From positions 43,244 to 107,243 of the forward strand of contig DBWM01000004.1 in the NCBI GenBank assembly GCA_002309015.1: a stretch of 64,000 nt of DNA, in the 5' to 3' direction. Shown in pieces: positions 42,623-51,215 of this stretch. A model generated the notes under the pieces. That model was not told the DNA's origin. It was given only the letters and a program-made list of their open reading frames with translations, and ran no database searches. The first letter of the stretch is position 1, and each line of letters starts with the position of its first letter. The stretch comes from Myxococcales bacterium UBA1238. Its GTDB lineage: Bacteria > Myxococcota_A > Bradymonadia > UBA7976 > UBA1532. Both the position numbers and the translations under genes were made by a program.

Positions 42623-44008
42623 TCAATGGCTCTCTGCTTCTTCCATCAGCTTTGCATGCAGATTGCTCAGCTCCGGCTGATTCATCTTCTGTATATTGAG
42701 GCTCACCACCTTCAGTCCTTCGAGACCACCATATTCCTTCAGCTTCCGAAGTGCCTCTTTCTTGACCGACAAGCTCGCTCCTTCCTCGGAGATCACCTGT
42801 TCCATCGCGAGCACCCAATCCTGCAGATGCACATAAGCCGGCTTCGCCTGCTCGATCACCTCGCGTGAGGGCAGCGCCGATACCGTATCGGGAGCGGGAC
42901 GATGCTCGCTGTACGGGAGCGTCTTAAAATACTTCAGGGTTTCCATGTAACCCGGACCCACACCGGGGTTAAAGGTGAGCCACAGCTTCATCATGGACGT
43001 GATGATCAGAGGATGGATCCGCTCGTATTTCTCCTGATGCAGCATGAGTGCGAGGGCTGCAACCGAGCGATAATCACCGCATTCCCCAATGCGCTCGATG
43101 GTCAGCTTCTGCGTCTGCTTATCGGGATCTTCGAGATGGCGCAGGTAAGCCTGCCTGAAATCATCGAGCTCCCACGCCTGAATCTCGGCCGCCAGATGGA
43201 GATCCATCACCGCCCGACGGATCAGGGGACTATTGTCGTCGACATGCCTTAACGCAAACTTTCGATACAGCTGATTGCGCGGCGCCAGGAAAGGCTGCCT
43301 CAGCGCGCTCTGCAACACCAGAAGCGACGGATCGGACTCCACCAGCTGGATCACTTCGATCAGGCCTTCCAGATTGAATTTGCGCTCCACAGATGAGGAG
43401 GATTCATAGAAGAGCGTTTCTATCGCAGCCGATCGCACGCGCATGTCGGGGTGATCCGCCAGCCTCTTGGCCACATCCCATTTGGTTTGCGTATCCAGGA
43501 CGCGCGTCCCATAAACCGAAAGGATGCCTTCGTAGAGACCGATGGGGCAGGAATCAAACGTTAAGGTTTGCGCATTCAGCCTGCATTGCCCGCGCGCCAA
43601 GAGCAAAGCCTCAAACTCGTGAGCGGTCATCACCTGATCCGACAGGAAGAGCGCCTTCAGCGGCTCCGGAGTCAACAATTCCCTGTCGCCGACCGCCTGC
43701 TGCAGGAGCGCCCTCGCCTCCGGGGATTCAATCTGCTCTGCGGGTACATCAAACTTTCGCACCGCTTCAGGCTTCGGCAAATCGCCCCGCTCCACCAGAA
43801 CCTTGGGCAAGAGCGGGGTTGCCTGATCGTTTGTGGGTGTTTGCTCGGTTGCGTTTTTGGGGTCTTCCGGCGCTTTTTCAGGCTTGCGGACTTCCGGCTT
43901 CGCTGCGGATTTGGCCGCGCCACCGGTTACAGCAGGATCGGGCGCTTTCGACTGGCAGGCAGCAAGTAAAAAACCCGAGGCGATCGCCAGCAAGAAGGGA
44001 GTTTTCAT
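42623..44008 (-). CDS. HEAT-like lipoprotein of unknown function
   Basis: 461 residues. The signal KTPFLLAIASGFLLAAC gives a canonical LAAC lipobox. A Pro/Lys/Ala linker of ~60 residues leads to a helical domain with HEAT-like pairs: DHPDMRVRSAAIETLFYESS, VESDPSLLVLQSALRQPFLA, DDNSPLIRRAVMDLHLAAEI, EDPDKQTQKLTIERIGECGD. It is therefore a likely periplasmic scaffold protein. It is convergent with rnr and divergent from the ABC transporter operon. No family name is certain. Confidence 0.7.
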   Translation of the reverse strand: MKTPFLLAIASGFLLAACQSKAPDPAVTGGAAKSAAKPEVRKPEKAPEDPKNATEQTPTNDQATPLLPKVLVERGDLPKPEAVRKFDVPAEQIESPEARALLQQAVGDRELLTPEPLKALFLSDQVMTAHEFEALLLARGQCRLNAQTLTFDSCPIGLYEGILSVYGTRVLDTQTKWDVAKRLADHPDMRVRSAAIETLFYESSSSVERKFNLEGLIEVIQLVESDPSLLVLQSALRQPFLAPRNQLYRKFALRHVDDNSPLIRRAVMDLHLAAEIQAWELDDFRQAYLRHLEDPDKQTQKLTIERIGECGDYRSVAALALMLHQEKYERIHPLIITSMMKLWLTFNPGVGPGYMETLKYFKTLPYSEHRPAPDTVSALPSREVIEQAKPAYVHLQDWVLAMEQVISEEGASLSVKKEALRKLKEYGGLEGLKVVSLNIQKMNQPELSNLHAKLMEEAESH

Positions 44009-44150
44009 CGTGATTCACCTTTATGGAGACTGGCTCCAGAGTCCAATTTCACAGCATGCCCTTTTGCATCAAAAAGATCATTGATTTCAAGACGTTTGAC
44101 CAGGCTGCAGGGCTCGGATTTCGATATCGCCTCACGCCGTAAAAAAAGCC

Positions 44151-44179
44151 TTGCCTCGATTATAACGCTGTTATATAAG
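44151..44179 (+). promoter_or_regulatory. Promoter of the ABC transporter operon
   Basis: TTGCCT (44151-44156), 17 bases, TATAAG (44174-44179). The first candidate TetR operator occupies almost the whole spacer, so a bound repressor would block RNA polymerase. Confidence 0.55.
44161..44175. promoter_or_regulatory. Candidate TetR operator 1 (TATAAC-GCT-GTTATA)
   Basis: A perfect 15-base palindrome with a three-base centre, lying between the -35 and -10 boxes. The second copy is centred 31 bases downstream. A TetR gene ends the same gene cluster. Confidence 0.6.
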
Positions 44180-44191
44180 CCGCGCCCGGTT

Positions 44192-44206
44192 TATAACGGT
44201 GTTACA
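44192..44206. promoter_or_regulatory. Candidate TetR operator 2 (TATAAC-GGT-GTTACA)
   Basis: The same palindrome with one mismatch in the right half, just past the expected transcription start and 40 bases before the first codon. The centre spacing of 31 bases, about three helical turns, favours cooperative binding. Confidence 0.55.
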
Positions 44207-44245
44207 TTTCGATTTCCTCAAGCGGGAAACCACAGGCAGGTCAGC

Positions 44246-46012
44246 ATGGAACAAAAATCGAACTCCCTTTTGCACCATATCTTTTGGTTCGCAGAAGAAA
44301 AACGCCCGGGATACATCGCAAGCATCCTTCTCGCGCTGCTCAGCGTCGCCTGCGGGATTGCGCCCTATCTCGTGATCGCCCGAATCATTTCACAACTTTT
44401 GGAGGGCGTTCGCGACTGGCAGATCTATCTCGTCGAAGCGCTCATCATCGCCGCCTTCTGGCTGGGCAACGCCCTCTTTCACAGCCTCTCAACGACGCTC
44501 AGCCATGTCTCCACCTTTCACCTGCTCGGCAACATCCGGAAGCAGGTCTGCGATCGCCTCGCCTCCGCACCGCTGGGCTCCGTGCTCGAAATCCCTTCGG
44601 GAAGCCTCAAAAATATCCTGATCGAGCGCATCGACAGCATGGAAACGACGCTGGCGCATATCTTGCCGGAGTTCACATCGAACCTGGCCCTGCCGCTCGG
44701 GCTGTTCCTCTATCTGCTCGTTTTGGATTGGCGCATGGGACTCGCCTCGCTGCTGACGCTGCCCATCGGTCTGATTCCGATGTCGCTCATGTTTGTGGGC
44801 GCCAAAGAAAAATTTGCCTATGCCATCGAGAAGACCAAAGCCCTCAACGACACCGCCGTCGAATACATCCATGGCATCGAGGTGATCAAAGCGTTCAGCA
44901 AATCGAAGTCTTCCTACCAAAAATTTGTGACCGCCGCCAAAGAGGGATCGGACTGCTATGTGGAATGGATGCGCTCGACGATTTGGCCGTTTGCCATCGC
45001 GTTTGCGATCACGCCCGCCACATTGCTCTCGGTTTTGCCCATTGGAGGTTATTTATTCTATCAGGGCACGCTCGGCGCGGTCGAGTTTTTGACGGTGATC
45101 ATCCTATCGCTCAGCCTGATCCAGCCGCTGCTCGTCGCGATCTCCTATCACGACGATTTGTCCAAGGCGTGCGTCATCTTTGGTGAAGTGAGCTCGATCC
45201 TCTCGCTGCCCAAACTTGATCGCCCGGCGCAGGATGTCAAAAAGCCCAAAGACTGCTCGATCTGCCTGAAGGATGTGCATTTTTCTTACCAGAATGGCAA
45301 AGAGATCCTTCACGGCATCAACATGTTCCTTCCGAGCGGCAGCTACACGGCGTTTGTGGGTCCGAGCGGCAGCGGCAAATCGACCATCGCGCGCCTCATC
45401 GCCTCGCTTTGGGATGTGAATTCAGGCGCCATCGAGATCGGCGGCGTCAACATCAGGGATCTTTCCCTCGAAACGTATCACAACCTGGTCGCCTACGTTT
45501 CACAGGACAACTTCCTCTTCGATCAAAACATCCGCGAAAACATCCGCATCGGACGCCCTTCCGCAAGCGACGAAGAGGTTGAAGCCTGCGCCAGAAAGAG
45601 CGGCTGTTATGACTTCATCATGTCGCTGGAACAGGGCTTTGACACGATCGTAGGCAGCAGCGGCACCCATCTTTCGGGAGGCGAACGGCAGCGCATCGCC
45701 ATCGCGCGCGCCATGATGAAGGATGCACCGATCGTGATCCTGGATGAAGCGACCGCTTACACCGATCCCGAAAACGAAGCGATCATCCAAAAGAGCGTGG
45801 CCCGGCTGGTGCAAAACAAGACGCTCATCGTCATCGCTCAACGCCTGAGCACCGTCTGCGACGCCGACCAAATCTACGTTGTGCGCGATGGTCAAATCGA
45901 GTCGCAGGGCAGGCACGGCGAACTGCTCGCAAAGGGCGGCCTGTATCACAACATGTGGCAGGCCCATCTCTCAGCCAAAGACAGCGATCAGGAGGAACAG
46001 GCTCATGTTTGA
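44246..46012 (+). CDS. ABC exporter half-transporter, first subunit
   Basis: 588 residues: six transmembrane helices (starting IASILLALLSVACGIAPYLV) fused to an ATPase domain. Walker A is FVGPSGSGKSTIARLI, Q-loop AYVSQDNFLFDQNIREN, signature HLSGGERQRIAIARAMMKDA, Walker B IVILDEATAYTDPENEA, H-loop IAQRLSTV: in the H-loop a Gln replaces the usual AHR arrangement (IAQRLS), a sign that this site may be the degenerate one of a heterodimer. The next gene overlaps by eight bases. Such pairs export lipids, drugs or peptides or handle siderophores (YbtP/YbtQ-like); the substrate is unknown. The ATG follows AGGCAGG. Confidence 0.88.
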   Translation: MEQKSNSLLHHIFWFAEEKRPGYIASILLALLSVACGIAPYLVIARIISQLLEGVRDWQIYLVEALIIAAFWLGNALFHSLSTTLSHVSTFHLLGNIRKQVCDRLASAPLGSVLEIPSGSLKNILIERIDSMETTLAHILPEFTSNLALPLGLFLYLLVLDWRMGLASLLTLPIGLIPMSLMFVGAKEKFAYAIEKTKALNDTAVEYIHGIEVIKAFSKSKSSYQKFVTAAKEGSDCYVEWMRSTIWPFAIAFAITPATLLSVLPIGGYLFYQGTLGAVEFLTVIILSLSLIQPLLVAISYHDDLSKACVIFGEVSSILSLPKLDRPAQDVKKPKDCSICLKDVHFSYQNGKEILHGINMFLPSGSYTAFVGPSGSGKSTIARLIASLWDVNSGAIEIGGVNIRDLSLETYHNLVAYVSQDNFLFDQNIRENIRIGRPSASDEEVEACARKSGCYDFIMSLEQGFDTIVGSSGTHLSGGERQRIAIARAMMKDAPIVILDEATAYTDPENEAIIQKSVARLVQNKTLIVIAQRLSTVCDADQIYVVRDGQIESQGRHGELLAKGGLYHNMWQAHLSAKDSDQEEQAHV

Positions 46013-47753
46013 AATCCTTAACCGATTCTTTCACTTCTGTAACACCGAAAACCGCCGCAAGTTTTACGGCGCCATCATCGTGGGCGTCTTCAACTCGTTC
46101 TTTATGGCCATGCGCATCGCAGCCGTCGCGGTCATGATGCAGGGGGTCATCGAAACGGTGACGCAGCATCGTCCCTTTCAGACCCAAACCATCTGGATCT
46201 CTCTGGGCATCATGATCGCAAGCCTGGTGGGCGCGATCGTCACCAAAAAGGTGATGAGCATGTGGCAGACGGAAGGCGGTTACCGCACCTGCGCGCAAAA
46301 GCGCATCGAGATCGCCGAGCATCTGCGCTATTTGCCGATGGGTTATTTTAATGCGCACAGCATGGGACAAATCGCTTCGGTCACCACCAACACGATGGAG
46401 CTGATGGGCGATGTGGCCACCCGCGCGGTGATGCTGGTGATGCAGGGGCTGCTCGATACGGCGCTGATCATCGTGATGATCGCCTTCTTTGACGTGCGGA
46501 TTGCCCTCATAGCGCTCGCGGGCTTCGCGGTATTCCAGCTGATCAACCATCTGATGCGCCGCAACGTACATCAGATTTCAGACGAGAAGCATCAGGTCGA
46601 CGCGCAGCTTACAGAAAAGATTCTTGAATATATTCAAGGCATTGCAGAAGTGAAGGCGTACAATCTCACGGGGAAGCACAGCCGCGTTTTAAATCAGATC
46701 ATCGAACGCTCCACCCGCACCAACATCGCGATGGAACTCAAATGCATCCCCCTTTCGGGGCTTCAAAGCCTGAGCGCCAAACTGACGGGCGTCGCGATCG
46801 CGCTCACCTCGATCCATTTTTACCTCAATCAGACCATGGCCCTGTCCCATTGCGCGGTGATGATCGCCTGCTCGTTTATGCTGTTTTCTGCGCTCGAATC
46901 GGGGGGCAACTTCGCCGCATTGCTGCGCATCATCGATCTCGGCGTCGCGCGCGCTTCCGAAATCCTGGCGGTGCCCACGATGGACATCGACGGACAGGAA
47001 ATTCAGCCCCAAACTGCGGATCTGGCGGCCGATCACATCGAGTTTTCGTATGACAAACAAAAGATCATTCAGGATCTCTCCTTAAAGATCCCGCAAAAGA
47101 CGACGACGGCGATCGTGGGGCCTTCGGGCGGCGGAAAGACGACGCTCTGCCATCTGCTTGCACGCTTCTGGGACGTCGATCAGGGCCAGGTGACCCTCGA
47201 CGGTCGCGATGTGCGCGACTACAGCATGGACAGCCTGATGCAGAACTACAGTTTCGTCTTTCAAAACGTCTATCTCTTTCACGATACCATCGCCAACAAC
47301 ATCCGCTTTGCGGATCCCGGTGCATCGATGGATCGCGTGATCGAAGCGGCCAAAAAAGCCTGCTGCCACAATTTTATTTCGGCGCTGCCCCAGGGCTACG
47401 AAACGATGGTGGGCGAAGGCGGAGCCAACCTGAGCGGCGGTGAGCGCCAGCGCATTTCGATTGCCCGCGCGATGCTCAAAGATGCGCCGATCATCATCCT
47501 CGACGAGGCGACCGCAAACATCGATCCCGAAAACGAGCGCGATCTGATCGACGCGATCACCGAGCTGACGCGCGAGAAGACCGTGATCATGATCGCGCAT
47601 CGCCTGAAAACCGTGCGCCATGCCCAGCAAATCATCGTCATCGATCGCGGTCGGATCGTCGAATCCGGCAACCATGAGGCGCTCATGCAAAAAGAGGGCC
47701 TCTACGCCAAATTCATCCGCGCGCGCAGAGAAGCGGTCTCCTGGAAGTTGTAG
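46005..47753 (+). CDS. ABC exporter half-transporter, second subunit
   Basis: 582 residues; starts inside the end of the first subunit gene, after GGAGGAAC. Transmembrane part (FFMAMRIAAVAVMMQGVIET; ISLGIMIASLVGAIVTKKVM) then ATPase: Walker A AIVGPSGGGKTTLCHLL, Q-loop FVFQNVYLFHDTIANN, signature NLSGGERQRISIARAMLKDA, Walker B IIILDEATANIDPEN, H-loop MIAHRLKTVRHA. All motifs are intact, unlike the H-loop of its partner, so this subunit probably carries the residues of the active site. The two subunits are paralogous and expected to form a heterodimer in the inner membrane. Confidence 0.88.
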   Translation: MFEILNRFFHFCNTENRRKFYGAIIVGVFNSFFMAMRIAAVAVMMQGVIETVTQHRPFQTQTIWISLGIMIASLVGAIVTKKVMSMWQTEGGYRTCAQKRIEIAEHLRYLPMGYFNAHSMGQIASVTTNTMELMGDVATRAVMLVMQGLLDTALIIVMIAFFDVRIALIALAGFAVFQLINHLMRRNVHQISDEKHQVDAQLTEKILEYIQGIAEVKAYNLTGKHSRVLNQIIERSTRTNIAMELKCIPLSGLQSLSAKLTGVAIALTSIHFYLNQTMALSHCAVMIACSFMLFSALESGGNFAALLRIIDLGVARASEILAVPTMDIDGQEIQPQTADLAADHIEFSYDKQKIIQDLSLKIPQKTTTAIVGPSGGGKTTLCHLLARFWDVDQGQVTLDGRDVRDYSMDSLMQNYSFVFQNVYLFHDTIANNIRFADPGASMDRVIEAAKKACCHNFISALPQGYETMVGEGGANLSGGERQRISIARAMLKDAPIIILDEATANIDPENERDLIDAITELTREKTVIMIAHRLKTVRHAQQIIVIDRGRIVESGNHEALMQKEGLYAKFIRARREAVSWKL

Positions 47754-47783
47754 GCTCGCCCCCGCAATGGTATTTGAACGCCC

Positions 47784-47806
47784 GCGCCTCATCCCAAACG
47801 AGGCGC
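47784..47806 (+). other. Seven-base inverted repeat between ABC operon and tetR
   Basis: GCGCCTC (47784-47790) and GAGGCGC (47800-47806) around a nine-base loop, 31 bases after the transporter stop. There is no T tract, so it may be a pausing or mRNA-stability hairpin rather than a terminator, letting tetR be read through from the operon. Confidence 0.35.
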
Positions 47807-47840
47807 CTGGAGCGTAACCCGAACCCCACCCGCAGACGAG

Positions 47841-48461
47841 ATGACCGAATCGCAAACATTACAGAGAATCCACGAGCAGGCGGTCGAAGAATTCCTGGAA
47901 AAGGGCTTTCGCGGCGCCTCATTGCGCGAGATTGTCAAAAAGCTGGGCGTCACAACGGGCGCTTTTTATGGCTATTACAAAAGCAAGGAATCGCTCTTCG
48001 ACGCCCTGGTCGAGCCGCATGCCCGGAAGCTGGCCGAAATCTATGCAACAAAGCTCAATGAATTCAACGCATTACCGCAGGAGCAACAGATCGCTATGAT
48101 GTCCGCCTTTTCAAAGGCTGGCATCCTGGACATGTACGCTTACGCGAAGGATCACCGCGACGCCTTTCGGCTCATCCTGCTCGCCTCCGAAGGCACGCGG
48201 TGGGAAAACTACATTCACGATCTCGTGAAAAAGGAATTCGAGTCCACGCATCAGTTTTACGAAATGATCCAGCAGGAGGGGCAGCGCGCCCTCAACCCCA
48301 CCCTTTCGCATATCCTCGTCAGCGGCATGTTTTCCTCCTTCTTTGAGCTGATCATCCACGAGATTCCCGAAGAAGAGGGCCTGCGATGCGTGGAAGAACT
48401 CTATGCGTTCTACATGGCCGGCTGGCGGCGCCTGTTTCATCTGCCCGGCGATCAGGTTTAA
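47841..48461 (+). CDS. TetR-family transcriptional regulator
   Basis: 206 residues. The N-terminal helix-turn-helix is clear: QRIHEQAVEEFLEKGFRGAS, LREIVKKLGVTTGAFYGYYK, SKESLFDALVEPHARK. The C-terminal ligand-binding part is helical (MSAFSKAGILDMYAYAKDHR; HILVSGMFSSFFELIIHEIP). It lies 87 bases downstream of the ABC pair on the same strand and very probably represses them through the two palindromes at 44161 and 44192. Its own upstream region has no such palindrome, so any autoregulation would go through the operon promoter. The last four bases overlap the convergent kinase-like gene. Confidence 0.9.
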   Translation: MTESQTLQRIHEQAVEEFLEKGFRGASLREIVKKLGVTTGAFYGYYKSKESLFDALVEPHARKLAEIYATKLNEFNALPQEQQIAMMSAFSKAGILDMYAYAKDHRDAFRLILLASEGTRWENYIHDLVKKEFESTHQFYEMIQQEGQRALNPTLSHILVSGMFSSFFELIIHEIPEEEGLRCVEELYAFYMAGWRRLFHLPGDQV

Positions 48462-48982
48462 ACACCGCTCGCAGAAAACTCAGAACTGAGCGTTTTTAAA
48501 TAGAAATCGGCCTCTTCATGCGACCGGAAGATCGCGATCGGTTTCTCGCGATGGCACTCGAGCAGGCGCAGACATTCCGGTCGCGTCTCCCTGTGAAAAT
48601 CCCTGATGTATTGCCCGAACTCGGGATCGAACGCCGTTTCCAGCCAGGGCATCTCTTCCCTCACCTGCCCCACTCGCGCCCTTGCACCCTGAAGGCATTC
48701 ATCGAGCGTCAGATCGAAGCAGAAGATCTGATCGCAGGCTTTGATGCGCGTCTCCAGAGTCCGCTGATAATGGCCGTCGATGATCCAGGCGTCCTGCGAC
48801 AGGATGAGAGCGAGCTTTCGATCGAACTCTTCGCGGCTCACATGGCTGCGATCGGGCAGATGCCAGAGCTGATCGAGGTAATAGAGCGGAAGTCCCGTCG
48901 CATCGCGGAGTTTTCGGGAAAAGACGCTCTTTCCGGATCCCGGACAGCCGATCACGATCGCCTTTTGAAATCGTTTGCGCAT
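48458..48982 (-). CDS. AAA/adenylate-kinase-like P-loop protein (FlaR-like)
   Basis: 174 residues. The P-loop is AIVIGCPGSGKSVFSRKLRD; further family blocks are LPLYYLDQLWHLPDRSHVSR, EEFDRKLALILSQDAWIIDG and HYQRTLETRIKACDQIFCFD. This matches the adenylate-kinase-related proteins often labelled topology modulation protein (FlaR); the true substrate of these proteins is not established. The ATG at 48982 follows CAGGAC; a longer start would add eight residues. Convergent with tetR. Confidence 0.8.
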   Translation of the reverse strand: MRKRFQKAIVIGCPGSGKSVFSRKLRDATGLPLYYLDQLWHLPDRSHVSREEFDRKLALILSQDAWIIDGHYQRTLETRIKACDQIFCFDLTLDECLQGARARVGQVREEMPWLETAFDPEFGQYIRDFHRETRPECLRLLECHREKPIAIFRSHEEADFYLKTLSSEFSASGV

Positions 48983-49022
48983 CAAGTCCTGCCCTGAAAT
49001 AGCCAAACCCCGCAGGCCGTTT

Positions 49023-49166
49023 TCATTTTTTGGAGCCGTTCAGCGCCGCAAGAGTCTCCTTCTCTTCCTCCGTGAATTCGGTACCCCGAATCGCGAGGAT
49101 CAGCCGGCGCATCCAGTCAAAGCGATATTCCGTTGGTGTCCCGTCAGAAAACCGAAACTTGCTCAT
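49023..49166 (-). CDS. Small hypothetical protein
   Basis: 47 residues (SKFRFSDGTPTEYRFDWMRR, LILAIRGTEFTEEEKETLAA). The segment FTEEEKETLAALN is a plausible amphipathic helix. A weak AGAAGAAG precedes the ATG. It directly follows the two-helix membrane protein gene and has the same codon style, so it may be real; a start 84 bases upstream would overlap that gene. Function unknown. Confidence 0.4.
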   Translation of the reverse strand: MSKFRFSDGTPTEYRFDWMRRLILAIRGTEFTEEEKETLAALNGSKK

Positions 49167-49191
49167 CTTCTTCTGAGGCGCTGCGTTTTTC

Positions 49192-49614
49192 TCATGTTCC
49201 CTTCGAAGCGAATCGGAGATAGATGTCGAGCCAGTAGACCATGCTGCCATTCGGATCCATCAGGGATCCAAAAACAGGCAAAACCGTTTGTTTCTTAAAG
49301 ACAAAGGGTTTCCCCCGGCGCAGGAATCTTGTCACGATCGAAAAATCGTCCGCCTTCTGGTCGATGCAGATGACATGTTCCGTTCCGTATGAGCACAGAT
49401 AAAGGCCAATCGGGATGAGAGCCAGAAGGAACAGACTCCAGTGAAGGCATGCAAGAATCACCCCAAACACGACCCCGACGAGAGACATCATGATGGCGGA
49501 GATGAGATGGCGTCCAAGCCTGATCTCCATCTGATCCCCCATTCGGACGACGCGCACGCCTCTGGGCAATCGGTTGTTTTTTAAAAAGATTTCCAGTGTA
49601 TTCGTCTCTTCCAT
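49192..49614 (-). CDS. Small membrane protein of unknown function
   Basis: 140 residues from an ATG after GGGAGTC. Two adjacent transmembrane helices (LISAIMMSLVGVVFGVILAC; LFLLALIPIGLYLCSYGTEH) sit between a short cytoplasmic N-terminus and a ~55-residue C-terminal beta-rich part (DDFSIVTRFLRRGKPFVFKK; GSMVYWLDIYLRFASKGT). The layout, two helices then a PH-like small domain, recurs in many unrelated orphan proteins. No function can be assigned. Confidence 0.55.
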   Translation of the reverse strand: MEETNTLEIFLKNNRLPRGVRVVRMGDQMEIRLGRHLISAIMMSLVGVVFGVILACLHWSLFLLALIPIGLYLCSYGTEHVICIDQKADDFSIVTRFLRRGKPFVFKKQTVLPVFGSLMDPNGSMVYWLDIYLRFASKGT

Positions 49615-49660
49615 TTGACTCCCGGACCTCCTCATCATCGGGCAGCGTTCATTTTGTTTC

Positions 49661-50293
49661 TCACTCCGCAGCGATCGCCTTCACCGCGACGATCGCGAGG
49701 GGCAGATACATGAACGAGAGATTGAGCCTTTGCCAGAGGCCTTCATTACAAACGATCGCCTGCGGAAGGCCCGGTTTATCGGACATCACGAACAGCGCAA
49801 AGAAAGCGAGCGCAAGCAAAAAGCATGAAAGCGAGATTCCACCGATGACGCCGTCCTGCTGTCGAAAAGAAAGCAGCGAGACCAAAAGCGGGACGCATAA
49901 AAACAGCGTGAATCCCGCCGCGGAGCCTGCACCGTGAATCTTCGATGCGGTGGTCACGATTTCCTTCGATGCGTTGACGCTGAAAAATCCCGTCAGGATG
50001 CAGGCCCCAACCGCAAAGATCGCGATCAGGACGAGCGCCGCGACCGTGAGCCCTGCTGAAACGCTGTGATAAGTCCCATAAAAAGCGGGCAACGCGCTCA
50101 AAAACAGCAGCCCTTCCAGGATCATCCACAGGTTAAAGGGCCGCCGCACCGGGCTTTGGGGATTGCCCAACGCGCTGATCGACATCGCCTTGTTGCTGTA
50201 TCCCGGATAGCCCAGCGAGAGGAGCCACGAAAACAGCAGATCGCCGCCCATCGCCACCAGCAGCGCAAACCATCCGAGCTTACAAGGGCTCAT
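49661..50293 (-). CDS. DUF998-like six-helix membrane protein
   Basis: 210 residues. Hydrophobic helices include KLGWFALLVAMGGDLLFSWL, LEGLLFLSALPAFYGTYHSV, LVLIAIFAVGACILTGFFSV and the final LSFMYLPLAIVAVKAIAAE. The SISALG motif after the first helix and the later IHGAGSAAGF block resemble DUF998/Frag1-type proteins. The start ATG at 50293 overlaps the end of the DJ-1 gene region by nothing but sits five bases after it. It may be co-transcribed with the DJ-1 gene. Confidence 0.7.
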   Translation of the reverse strand: MSPCKLGWFALLVAMGGDLLFSWLLSLGYPGYSNKAMSISALGNPQSPVRRPFNLWMILEGLLFLSALPAFYGTYHSVSAGLTVAALVLIAIFAVGACILTGFFSVNASKEIVTTASKIHGAGSAAGFTLFLCVPLLVSLLSFRQQDGVIGGISLSCFLLALAFFALFVMSDKPGLPQAIVCNEGLWQRLNLSFMYLPLAIVAVKAIAAE

Positions 50294-50297
50294 CGTT

Positions 50298-50927
50298 TCA
50301 ATATTGAGCGAGAGACTGAAGGAGCGCAAAGAAGGATTGGGTTTCGCCGGTGCTGAAATAAGCATACCAGGCATCGAGGGTTTCAGGCTTAAACACATCG
50401 AGCTTTTCGATGATCTGTTTCGCCCACAAGAGCCCGCCGGTCGCGCCCGCCGTGATCAGGTTTCCTGCCGCAACCGAAGGGGCATCGACGTAAAACGCCT
50501 TTCCTTTGTAGGTCGGACAAAACATCTCGAGGAAGCCGGCACCGTTGCTCGTATGTGGCCGATCATCCAAAAGGCCCGCATGGGCAAGGGCGACGGTCGA
50601 GCCGCAAAGGGCAGCGACGAGCCCGCCACAGGAAAGCAGTTCCGAAGCCTTCTGAACGATCGCACCGTGGATCGGATCGTCCCAGGTATTCGCCCCCGGC
50701 AGCAGGAGGACCGACTTTTCGTCCAGCTTCAAATCCTCGATCGTGCAGTCCGGAAGAACCGCAACGCCGCCCATCGTCCGGATGGGATCTTTGGAAAGGG
50801 CGACGGTTTTGACGGCGACATCAGGAGCATCCGGTTTGAAATAACGCTTCGAATGGAGCTCCGCGATCGCATAACTGGCCTCCCAATCGGCCATCGTATC
50901 GAGCACATAAAGGTAAACTGCAAACAT
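50298..50927 (-). CDS. DJ-1/PfpI-family protein (class I glutamine amidotransferase-like)
   Basis: 209 residues. The nucleophile elbow is GGLVAALCGSTVALAHAG with Cys108; other family blocks are the N-terminal AVYLYVLDTMADWEASYAIA, VLLLPGANTWDD and GNLITAGATGGLLWAKQII. Members include deglycases, proteases and stress proteins; the exact activity is not readable. The start ATG follows GGAGCGCG. About 90 bases of its 5' end, with ~100 bases upstream, occur again as a decayed copy at 56479-56660. Confidence 0.9.
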   Translation of the reverse strand: MFAVYLYVLDTMADWEASYAIAELHSKRYFKPDAPDVAVKTVALSKDPIRTMGGVAVLPDCTIEDLKLDEKSVLLLPGANTWDDPIHGAIVQKASELLSCGGLVAALCGSTVALAHAGLLDDRPHTSNGAGFLEMFCPTYKGKAFYVDAPSVAAGNLITAGATGGLLWAKQIIEKLDVFKPETLDAWYAYFSTGETQSFFALLQSLAQY

Positions 50928-50961
50928 GGTCGCGCTCCAACGCCAAAGTTCCGGAGCCTTT

Positions 50962-51215
50962 TTAGAGCAAAGACGCCGAAGAAGAAATCCATTTGAGGCC
51001 TTTTTGAACTTTAAAAAGCCCCGATCCCTCAGGTTGCTTGACGACGTACCCCCAGTCCTGACCGTCTTTTCCGTCGCCCAGCAAACCGTCCACTTCCGCC
51101 GAATGCGCGCATTCCATCTTCACATCGAAAGCGGCGCCGACGCCGATGCCCCTCACGCGGTCGCAAACTCGATCCTTCCCGGAAAAATTTCAACTTCGTA
51201 TTTTTGGCTGCATCA
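50962..51215 (-). pseudogene. C-terminal remnant of an unidentified gene, frameshifted
   Basis: Reading on the minus strand, SQKYEVEIFPGRIEFATA is followed by a stop, while the next frame continues RGIGVGAAFDVKMECAHSAE and DGKDGQDWGYVVKQPEG to a stop at 50962. The two pieces read as one protein split by a frameshift, with no start. The final part (GLFKVQKGLKWISSS) has a diverged copy near 56620-56645. Its family is not recognised. Confidence 0.5.
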
